Positions 6,858-13,700 of a stretch of 14,183 nucleotides of DNA are shown here, piece after piece. The position numbers were made by a program, and so were the translations under genes. The notes under the pieces are model-generated. The model was not told the DNA's origin, made no database searches, and saw only the letters and a program-made list of their open reading frames with translations. How positions within the stretch are numbered: position 1 is the stretch's first letter; each line of letters begins with the position of its first letter. Source of the stretch: an uncultured Collinsella sp. (GTDB lineage Bacteria > Actinomycetota > Coriobacteriia > Coriobacteriales > Coriobacteriaceae); NCBI GenBank assembly GCA_900550825.1, contig URTZ01000035.1, positions 1 through 14,183 on the forward strand, given 5' to 3'.

Positions 6858-8069
6858 TTAAAGAGAGAATAGGCGTGCAGTGACCGTCTCTGGTATACCC
6901 TGGCTGTTGCGCACCGTGGCGTACGTAAGGAATGAGTCCGATTTTCCCGCCGTAGCTGGATAATCGCCATACTCCAAAGCGCGGTCGGGCGACAGCAGCG
7001 AGCCATAGGTCTTGGCAGAGGTGTCGATCAGGAAATGCGACGCCTGTACCTTAACAAGGTATTTATTCTTCTTGCCAGCCGCACATGCGAGCGGCTCGCG
7101 TGACAGGAAGAGGTACGGCCCTCCCTCATTACCGATATACGTGCCCATATTGCCCAGGCTGCCCACGCCACTATAGGCCGCCTCGATAGAAAACACGAAG
7201 GTATCGCCCATATATACGGCCTCGAAAGGCGAAACTGACGAAGGAAGGACCAACTGGGCACGCTTGGTGTTGTTGCCGTCGGTCAGATCGATTGCCGTTA
7301 TGCCGTAGTAGACGCCCTCGTCGTTGCGGACACGCGGCGAGATGGTCAAAATGCCGTCGCTCGCGCGCGGGGCCGATGCAAAGCGGCCCGTCGATTTCCA
7401 AATTGTCTCGGCCTTGGATTCATCAAGCGAGCGACGATAGCAAAACGAATCGCTACTCGTTTTATTGCCACCTGCCGAGGGCATTTTATACCAGATGACT
7501 GATGACCCGAACGCCGTAAACAGGGGCGGATCATAGTCCTTGCCACCTCGATCGAGCTCAACCACGTCGCCAGAGAGCGAAGCGCCCGACAGATTTTGAC
7601 CGTAGAGCTTCCACGATGAATTGGCAAAGTTCATCTCAACCCACGCGAATACGCTGTCGCCGGCACGGACATCGTAGAATGCATATCCCGTGCCCTCGAT
7701 AGGATCCTCGATTAATGTGGTAAGCGAGCCATCGCCCAGGTTGAGCACACCGAGTGTGTTGGCGTGCAGTGCCGATGCGGGCGCCATCATCGCCGCGGCG
7801 TAATCGCCGTCGCAGTAGTACAGCAGCGTACCCAGAGGCAGCGTCCATGACGCCGCCGGCTCAAGATCGATGTCGACTGCCTCGTACTCATCCGTAATCG
7901 AGATGATTTTGGAATCATCCTTGATAACCTGCGGCTCGCCGGCGGCATCATCGCTGGTGCCCGTTTTTTTCGAGCATCCGGCAAGCACCGTGGCAGCGCC
8001 CGCGGCAGCCCCACCGAGTACAAAGCCGCGACGCGATATTCCGTTCTTGATGTGATCGGCGATACCCAT
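6858..8069 (-). CDS. Tat-exported lipoprotein of unknown function
   Basis: A 403-residue predicted surface lipoprotein. The N-terminus has a twin-arginine motif SRRGFV (12-17), an Ala/Gly-rich hydrophobic core, and a lipobox LAGC (29-32), so C32 should be lipidated and the protein exported folded. The mature part, rich in Gly, Ser and Tyr, has recurrent short blocks of the type 'D...VFAWVEM', 'SVIWYKMP' and 'DTFVFSIEA'. These look like blades of a beta-propeller, but I cannot name the family. The ATG overlaps the stop codon of the TSCPD gene (TAATG), so the two are translationally coupled. No strong terminator follows it before the response regulator. It could be an extracytoplasmic binding or signalling partner of the two-component system, but that rests on position only. 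Confidence 0.88.
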   Translation of the reverse strand: MGIADHIKNGISRRGFVLGGAAAGAATVLAGCSKKTGTSDDAAGEPQVIKDDSKIISITDEYEAVDIDLEPAASWTLPLGTLLYYCDGDYAAAMMAPASALHANTLGVLNLGDGSLTTLIEDPIEGTGYAFYDVRAGDSVFAWVEMNFANSSWKLYGQNLSGASLSGDVVELDRGGKDYDPPLFTAFGSSVIWYKMPSAGGNKTSSDSFCYRRSLDESKAETIWKSTGRFASAPRASDGILTISPRVRNDEGVYYGITAIDLTDGNNTKRAQLVLPSSVSPFEAVYMGDTFVFSIEAAYSGVGSLGNMGTYIGNEGGPYLFLSREPLACAAGKKNKYLVKVQASHFLIDTSAKTYGSLLSPDRALEYGDYPATAGKSDSFLTYATVRNSQGIPETVTARLFSL

Positions 8070-8332
8070 TAGGCGATCTCGGTGCGAGCGGCCTCGATAG
8101 CGCGTGTAAGCTGGTCGGCGCAGGAGGTCTTTTTCATACCGCAGGTATTACCGGCGAGAACCTCGATTACGCGATCGGCAGGAGCGCCCTCGACCAGCTT
8201 GGAGATAGCCTTGAGATTGCCGTCGCAGCCGCCGGTAAACTCAACGCCCATCACCTTGTTGCCGTCATCGGAAAGATCAAGGTGAATATTGCGAGCACAC
8301 ACGCCCTGAGGCTTGTAATCAAACGAAATCAT
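8069..8332 (-). CDS. TSCPD domain-containing protein (TIGR03905-type)
   Basis: An 87-residue small cysteine-containing protein. It matches the short TSCPD-domain family: GVCARNIHLDL near the start, GGCDGNLKAISKLVEG (34-49), and the C-terminal NTCGMKKTSCADQL (62-75). Four cysteines (12, 36, 64, 71) sit at the family's conserved positions and could bind a metal or form a redox centre. The domain also occurs at the C-terminus of some ribonucleotide reductases, but the function of the stand-alone form is not established. The ribosome binding site AGAGGGG lies a few bases upstream of the ATG. It is the first gene of a coupled pair with the Tat lipoprotein. Confidence 0.9.
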   Translation of the reverse strand: MISFDYKPQGVCARNIHLDLSDDGNKVMGVEFTGGCDGNLKAISKLVEGAPADRVIEVLAGNTCGMKKTSCADQLTRAIEAARTEIA

Positions 8333-8366
8333 GCGATCCCCTCTCAGAATGTTATTCGAGACGACT

Positions 8367-8393
8367 ATTATCCCCGTCTTTCCCTAAATGCAA
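8367..8393 (-). promoter_or_regulatory. Candidate promoter of the TSCPD/lipoprotein pair
   Basis: On the minus strand GATAAT (8367-8372) matches the -10 consensus at five of six positions and lies 34 bases before the start codon. TTGCAT (8388-8393) is a possible -35 box, but the 15-base spacing is short. It is only a tentative call. Confidence 0.3.
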
Positions 8394-8396
8394 CGA

Positions 8397-8434
8397 GGCG
8401 CTTTGCCGGCAACACACATTACCAGCAAAGCGCC
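8397..8434 (-). terminator. Long hairpin after purB, probable terminator
   Basis: A perfect ten-base-pair stem GGCGCTTTGC/GCAAAGCGCC encloses an 18-base loop, 26 bases after the purB stop codon. On the minus strand it is not followed by a real T-tract, so it may work with Rho or act mainly in mRNA 3'-end stability. Confidence 0.55.
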
Positions 8435-8460
8435 CTAAAAAGCTAACGTTATGCCCGAAC

Positions 8461-9807
8461 CTACTCGAAGCTCAGCTGCTCCAGACGATCAAAGACCGTG
8501 TCGATACGGGTGAGGAAGTCCCACGGATCAAAGATCTCGTCGAGCTTCTCCTGGCTGACGGTGCAGCGCGGGTCGGCCTCGAGACGCTCCTTAAAGGTGG
8601 GGCCGGAGACACAATCCTGTACCTCGTGCCAGGTTGCCATGGCGTTCTCCTGCACAATGGCGTACGCGTCCTCGCGGGTGATGCCCGTGTCGACGAGGGC
8701 GAGCAGCACCTTGGAGGAGAAGATGAGGCCGCGGGTCTTATTGAGGTTGGCCATCATGCGGGCAGGGTACAGCTGCAGGCCGTCGATAACGCGGATGAGG
8801 CACTGGAACATGTGGTCGAGTGCGATGAAGCTATCGGCCTGGGCGACACGCTCGGCAGAGGAGTGCGAAATGTCACGCTCGTGCCACAGGGCGACGTTAT
8901 CGAAGGCGACCTGGGCGTTGGACTTCACGACGCGCGACAGACCGCAGACCTTCTCCATGGTGATGGGATTGCGCTTGTGCGGCATGGCGGAGCTGCCCTT
9001 TTGGCCCTTACGGAACGGCTCCTCGGCCTCGAGCGTATCAGTCTTCTGCAGATTGCGGACCTCGGTCGCGATGCGCTCGCAGGTGGCTGCGGTGGTGGCG
9101 AGAACGCCGGCGAGATAGGCGTGATGGTCGCGGCTGATAACCTGCGTGGACAGCGGGTCGTGAACCAGGCCCAGGTGCTCGCAGACGTACTCCTCGACAA
9201 ACGGCTCGATGGAGCTGTACGTGCCGACAGCGCCCGAGATGGCACCGAAGGCAACATTCTTGCGGGCGTCCTCAAGACGATCCAGATCGCGCTTGAGCTC
9301 CCAGGCCCAAGAGCCAAACTTCATGCCGAAGGTCATCGGCTCGGCGTGGATGCCATGAGTGCGGCCGGCACAGAGCGTGTTGCGCTCCTCAAAGGCGCGA
9401 CGCTTGCAAATCTCGCCGAGCTTCTTGACGTCCTCGATGATCAGGTCGCAGGCCTGGGTGAGCTGGTAGCACAGGGCCGTGTCGCCCAGATCGGAGCTGG
9501 TCATGCCATAGTGAACCCAGCGGCTGGGCTTGGGGTCGCCCTCGGGAACATCGGCATCGATGTATTCCTTCATGTTGGTCAGGAAGGCAATGACGTCGTG
9601 GCGCGTGACTTCCTCGATCTCATCGACCTTCGCCTTCTCAAAGTTGGCATGGTCGCGGATCCACTGGGCCTCGTCTTTGGAAATACCGATCTTGCCGAGC
9701 TCCGCCTGGGCCTCGCAGGCCAGAACCTCGATTTCCTGCCAAATGGCGTACTTGTTCTCGAGGGAGAAGATGTGTCCCATCTCCGGGCGGGTATAGCGAT
9801 CGATCAT
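8461..9807 (-). CDS. purB: Adenylosuccinate lyase
   Basis: A 448-residue homotetrameric cytosolic enzyme of the fumarase/aspartase superfamily. It cleaves SAICAR to AICAR and adenylosuccinate to AMP, each time releasing fumarate. Motifs seen are TRHD (68-71), the TSSDLGDT block (103-110), GRTHGIHAEP (148-157) carrying the catalytic-region histidines, and the superfamily signature GSSAMPHKRNP (271-281) with the mobile-loop serine. The length is normal. I chose the ATG at 9807 because AGGAG stands five bases upstream. In-frame codons back to 9873 lack a ribosome binding site and extend the protein beyond its family. It is followed by its own hairpin, so it appears monocistronic here, separated from purC by four genes. 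Confidence 0.97.
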   Translation of the reverse strand: MIDRYTRPEMGHIFSLENKYAIWQEIEVLACEAQAELGKIGISKDEAQWIRDHANFEKAKVDEIEEVTRHDVIAFLTNMKEYIDADVPEGDPKPSRWVHYGMTSSDLGDTALCYQLTQACDLIIEDVKKLGEICKRRAFEERNTLCAGRTHGIHAEPMTFGMKFGSWAWELKRDLDRLEDARKNVAFGAISGAVGTYSSIEPFVEEYVCEHLGLVHDPLSTQVISRDHHAYLAGVLATTAATCERIATEVRNLQKTDTLEAEEPFRKGQKGSSAMPHKRNPITMEKVCGLSRVVKSNAQVAFDNVALWHERDISHSSAERVAQADSFIALDHMFQCLIRVIDGLQLYPARMMANLNKTRGLIFSSKVLLALVDTGITREDAYAIVQENAMATWHEVQDCVSGPTFKERLEADPRCTVSQEKLDEIFDPWDFLTRIDTVFDRLEQLSFE

Positions 9808-9851
9808 AGCGGCTCCTTTTTGGTTATTGGCACGTTGGTCGTAACCCAACC

Positions 9852-9857
9852 ATTGTA
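9852..9857 (-). promoter_or_regulatory. Candidate -10 box of purB
   Basis: TACAAT on the minus strand, 44 bases before the purB start codon. No convincing -35 hexamer stands 16-18 bases upstream, so this is tentative. I see no purine riboswitch in the leader. Confidence 0.35.
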
Positions 9858-9909
9858 CCGTGCGCAGGTGCAAGTATGGGCAGTAGGCATTAACCTAACA
9901 TTTTGGAAT

Positions 9910-9965
9910 TGGAGCGACCATGAGGACGTCTGCGTATTTGCTTCGCAAATCCGCACCGGCTGCGG
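9910..9965. repeat. tRNA-border repeat, unit 1 (border resembles a different tRNA 3' end)
   Basis: The first 18 bases (9910-9927) have the layout of a tRNA 3' end on the minus strand: GT of the T-loop, T-stem CCTCA, acceptor TGGTCGC, then T and CCA. They differ from the tRNA-Gly end in the T-stem and acceptor. From 9924 to 9965 they run into the 42-base unit that recurs at 10185-10226 with one mismatch, including the hairpin ATTTGC-ttc-GCAAAT and the ctgcgg box. The rest up to 10040 is GC-rich sequence without a gene. Confidence 0.7.
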
Positions 9966-10040
9966 GCGGCAGACCCGGTCCGCGCACACGCACGGGCACA
10001 GCGGGTTGGACCCGACGTTCCCGAGGTCCCCCGTACTCGA

Positions 10041-10096
10041 TGGAGCGGGCAACGGGACGTCCGCGCGCCCGCGTCGCGGACGCGCACCGGCTGCGG
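10041..10096. repeat. tRNA-border repeat, unit 2 (truncated tRNA-Gly 3' end plus 42-base unit)
   Basis: Bases 10041-10058 are identical to the last 18 bases of tRNA-Gly (10362-10379), including encoded CCA, and diverge inside the T-loop. The following unit (10055-10096) has the same length as the other two copies and shares both ends with them. Its middle 17 bases are replaced by a GC-rich sequence that forms a different hairpin (GTCCGCG with CGCGGAC). A longer alignment, 10019-10065 with 10149-10195, extends the repeat to the left of the border. No gene is seen. Confidence 0.8.
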
Positions 10097-10170
10097 CGAT
10101 CTCCTCGGATTCACGGAGACGATGGGGAAAACTTTGTTGAATTGGCCGTCCCGAGTTCTCCCGCGCTCGG

Positions 10171-10226
10171 TGGAGCGGGCAACGGGACGTCCGCGTATTT
10201 GCTTCGCAAATCCGCACCGGCTGCGG
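10171..10226. repeat. tRNA-border repeat, unit 3 (truncated tRNA-Gly 3' end plus 42-base unit)
   Basis: Bases 10171-10188 repeat the last 18 bases of tRNA-Gly exactly. They lie 130 bp from the previous border and 191 bp from the real tRNA end. The adjoining 42-base unit (10185-10226) matches unit 1 with one mismatch. All borders share orientation with the real tRNA gene. Confidence 0.85.
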
Positions 10227-10307
10227 CCGCCTATCGGCGACCTTGCCTGCTCGCTATAAACGCTTCGCGTTTATTTAACGCTCGCACCCTGTCGGGTTCG
10301 AGTCCCG
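10189..10307. repeat. Hairpin-rich structured repeat downstream of tRNA-Gly
   Basis: This is the counterpart of the element at tRNA-Lys (1196-1302). In plus order it has hairpin ATTTGC-ttc-GCAAAT (10197-10211), a ctgcggc box, hairpin CGCC-tatc-GGCG (10228-10239), a ccttgc box, hairpin ATAAACGC-ttc-GCGTTTAT (10256-10274), and the T-arm-like motif cgggttcgagtcccg (10293-10307). The T-arm-like motif lies 12 bases from the terminator A-tract; the corresponding spacing at tRNA-Lys is 13. It is non-coding. Together with the units above it fills the gene-free stretch 9808-10361. Confidence 0.75.
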
Positions 10308-10318
10308 GCACTTTATTG

Positions 10319-10350
10319 AAAAAGGCACGGTAACGAAACGTTACCGTGCC
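10319..10350 (-). terminator. Intrinsic terminator of tRNA-Gly
   Basis: On the minus strand an 11-base-pair perfect stem GGCACGGTAAC/GTTACCGTGCC with a five-base loop is followed by TTTTT. It starts 11 bases after the encoded CCA. Confidence 0.93.
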
Positions 10351-10361
10351 TGAAATTCGAA

Positions 10362-10436
10362 TGGAGCGGGCAACGGGACTCGAACCCGCGAGTGTCAGCT
10401 TGGGAAGCTGATGCCTTACCACTTGGCGATGCCCGC
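10362..10436 (-). tRNA. tRNA-Gly (anticodon CCC)
   Basis: A complete 75-base gene on the minus strand with encoded CCA. Acceptor GCGGGCA pairs with TGCCCGC, the discriminator is T, the anticodon stem TCAGC/GCTGA holds loop TTCCCAA (anticodon CCC), and the T-arm is GCGGG-TTCGAGT-CCCGT. The D-arm GCC...GGC is normal. Its last 18 bases occur twice more downstream as truncated copies. Confidence 0.97.
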
Positions 10437-10449
10437 ATATGTGGGGGAT

Positions 10450-10479
10450 AGTATAACGCGGTTGTCTTGTTCGATACAA
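10450..10479 (-). promoter_or_regulatory. Promoter of tRNA-Gly
   Basis: On the minus strand TTGTAT (10474-10479) and TATACT (10450-10455) are separated by 18 bases. The -10 box ends 13 bases before the tRNA 5' end, so a short leader is expected. Confidence 0.7.
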
Positions 10480-10665
10480 GGGTGGCGATGCTTGTTTTAG
10501 CTGTGGAGATTCGTTTGAAAATCGCGTCAATTGTGGAGATGAGGACCTTTGGCCTCCTGTTCTCCCTATCTTCTACCTGCACTTTTGCTTGATTGTTGTA
10601 TTTGAGCTCAATTTGTCAGGAATTGGGCAAGCTTTTGGTCAGGCTCCGGTACTTACCCGCATGAA

Positions 10666-10719
10666 CCTCGGGGGTAGCCTCATCCTACGCGTCGCAGCCT
10701 CCCCGTGCGACGCACGAGG
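10666..10719 (+). promoter_or_regulatory. Structured 5' leader of the adhesin gene
   Basis: A perfect eight-base-pair hairpin GCGTCGCA/TGCGACGC (10689-10696 with 10706-10713) ends ten bases before the ribosome binding site of the adhesin gene. Around it CCTCG (10666-10670) can pair with CGAGG (10715-10719). As an alternative, CGGGG (10669-10673) can pair with CCCCG in the hairpin loop (10701-10705), a possible pseudoknot. The two pairings overlap and exclude each other. It does not match a riboswitch class I know. The region 10480-10665 shows no gene and no convincing promoter. Confidence 0.45.
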
Positions 10720-10733
10720 GATAAGGAGCAGCC

Positions 10734-13700
10734 ATGTCCAACGCACCCACGCACTCTGTCCACAGCGCAATCGCAACAGGTCCGCTGCTCCTGCTCCTCT
10801 TCCTGCTTTTCGGCTGCCTGGCACCGGGAGCCGCATTTGCCGTCGATGGCTACGACCAGCTCGGCTTCCGCACTATTAGCGATGATTGTGGGCCCTTCTT
10901 TATCGGCAAGTATGAAGCTCAAGACGCCTCGATTGCCTACTGCATGAACCAGGAGCGCCCCGGCCCCACCAAGCCGGGCGGCCCATGGCTCAACTTTGAT
11001 CAAGGCTGGGTGTGGCTCGACGACGAGTTCGCGGCAATCGTTTGTCACGGATATCCTACCGCCACGTCGTTTGGCGGCTACCATCTTTCACCCGATCGCG
11101 CCCGCGCCGCAACCCAGCTTGCCGTATGGATGCTCAACGGCACTACCCATGTCGACGGCACCTACTCCTACACGACCGCTCAGGGCAAAACCAAGAGTGG
11201 GCACTTTACCGCCGACAATGAAGTCGTGGCGGCTGCGCGGTGGCTCCACGACAACGCAAAATCAGGAAGCATCAAAGCCGCTCCGCACCGCGCGCGGCGC
11301 TATCTAGGAGCCGTATCGGGCGGCAGCAAACGTCAAGACACGCTCTATGTACTGCCGGCGGTCTCTGTTTCCTTCAAAAAACAGTCTGCAAACGCCGCCA
11401 TTACCAGCGGAAACAATACTTATCAGTTTGACGGGGCAGCATTCGATATTTTTGAGAGCGCCAGCGGCGCGCATGTCGGCACCATCCAGATGGACAGCAA
11501 CGGTCGGGCGCAAGCAACACTTCTGCCCAACACGGCATACTACCTAGTTGAAACGAAGGCGCCGGCCGGCTATGTCCCCCGTCGTGATCGCATCGCCTTT
11601 ACCACGGGGAATGACGGTGGACAGGTCGCCATTGATGAACAGCCCGGCACCATCAACCTGCGTATCGTAAAACTCGATGCCGCGACGAATGCCGGCCCCC
11701 AGGTGGGATCTTCACTCGCAGGAGCAGAGTTCACGTGTGTGTCACAATCAACCCCTGGATGGGCGCAAATCCTCACGACCGACGAAAGCGGTCGGGCCAC
11801 CCTCGCCGATGTCCCCTTAGGAACCTTTACCATCTACGAATCAAAAGCCCCCGAGGGCTACCTGCCATCCAACGACAGCTGGACCTATACCGTTGGAGCC
11901 GACCAGCTCGGCGATTCAGGCGTGGTCGAGATCGAATCTCGCATTTCCGATATCCCCATTGCTTTTGACCTTGAGATTTCCAAATTCAAGGATTACGGCA
12001 ATAGCGACCAATCCGGCCTGGAGCAGCCGGCGGGTGGTGTTGTCTTTGAGGTTGTCAGCAACAGCTCTCAGCAGGTTGTTGGCACACTGACCACAAACAT
12101 CTATGGCTTTGCCTCCACCAAAGACCAGCCCGAAGCATGGTTCGGCACAGGTAAGCGACCCGCCGGTGTCCACGGAGCCGTCCCATACGACCGTGCCGGC
12201 TACACGGTTCGCGAGGTTCCGGAAACCGTCCCCGAGGGTTTTAAACGTGCAGGGGAATGGACCGTCGGGGCCAATCAGATTTCCAATGGCGCCGAGCTTC
12301 AATATATCGTGGACAACCACGCTCTGTCGACGCATCTCCAGATTGTAAAACGCGATGCCCAAACAGGCGCTTCTGTTCCCCTAGCCGGATTCACCTTCCA
12401 ACTCCTCGACAGCAATCACGAACCTGTCTCACAAATTTGCTGGTATCCAGCACATAACGTAATGGACACCTTTACGACTGACGCGACCGGGACCGTCACA
12501 CTGCCCGAATCGCTCGTGCCGGGCACCTATTATGTACGCGAAACCTCGGCCAAAGAGCCCTATCTTGTCGGCGAGGAGATCGAGGTAAACATACCCGCCG
12601 ACATGAACCTAACGCCCGTTGCAATCGCCTCGTATTGTGACCACGCCGCGACCGGAAACATCAGGATCGTTAAAACCGATGCCGTAGACGGCAGCAGCCT
12701 CGCGGGCGCCGTCTTTGAGATCCGTGCCTCGGGTGATATCGTGCGCCCCGACGGTAGCATTGCCGCGCTCGACGGTGAGACTGTCGCTACCGTCACGACG
12801 GATGAAACTGGAGAAGCACGCGCGGACAACCTCCCGCTGGGGTCTGGCACCGCACGCTACGAGGTTGTCGAGACTCAAGCGCCGGCAGGCTTCTTGCTCG
12901 ATCGGACAACCCATATTGTCGACCTTACTTATGCCGACCAGAAAACACCCGTTGTAGAAGCACGGCTTAACGTATCCGACGATTACACCAAGGTTGATAT
13001 CTCCAAGGTCGATGCAAGCGGTGAGCAGGAAGTGGAAGGCGCACAGCTCACCTTATATGGTCCCGATAAAACCGAAATAGACTCCTGGACCTCATCCGAC
13101 AAGCCGCACCGCGTCGAACATCTTGCACCTGGCACCTACTCGTTGCGCGAAATGATGTCTCCGCGGACCTATGACCTTGCCGAGGAGATAACGTTTGAAA
13201 TAAAAGATACGGGAGAAGTCCAATCCGTCGCGATGAAGGATGCGCCCATCGAGATCAAGGGGCAGGTCGACAAGCGTCAGGAACTTGTCCAACCTATCGA
13301 AAAGGGCCTGTTGGCTAACGGCGATGGTAAAAACCGCGCCACGACGCAAACCAATAGTGATGGGCTTTTCTCCTATACCATCGATGCTCGAAACGATTCC
13401 GCTACTTGGGTTGATGAGTTTACGATTACCGATGATCTTGAGTGCGCCAAAGACGGCACGGCGAGATTCATCTCAATCGAAACCCCCGTCGCCATCGGCG
13501 ACCTCAACGGTCTGTGCAACGTGTGGTATCGCACGACGCCGTTGGACTCGACAGACGCCGATGAGCCGGCAAACGCGACGCTTGACGATGGGCACGAAAA
13601 TCCTTGGCTTGAGTCCGACGAAGTAAAAGAGAGCCTGGGTGAGGACTGTCGCCTCGTCGATTACGACGGTTGGCACCTCTGGAAGGCGGATATCTCGACC

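Noticed and set aside
9808..9909. Purine riboswitch upstream of purB
   Set aside because: The leader is short (about 35-45 bases from the candidate -10 box), and the conserved purine-aptamer loops are absent.
8626..10140. Long plus-strand frame opposite purB and running into the repeats
   Set aside because: It is a shadow frame of purB. The minus strand encodes an intact adenylosuccinate lyase with its signature motif, and the extension crosses the non-coding tRNA-border repeats.
10293..10318. A further tRNA gene on the plus strand, suggested by a T-arm-like hairpin
   Set aside because: No acceptor, D-arm or anticodon arm can be formed around it. The upstream sequence is the AAACGC hairpin.
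9910..10379. CRISPR array
   Set aside because: The repeats are tRNA 3' ends plus diverging units, the steps are 130-191 bp, and no cas gene is present.
10734..10841. Lipoprotein signal in the adhesin N-terminus (C28 after LFG)
   Set aside because: Phe at position -2 does not suit a lipobox, and a standard signal peptidase I site (AFA) follows at 34-36. The C-terminal LPATG gives the anchoring.
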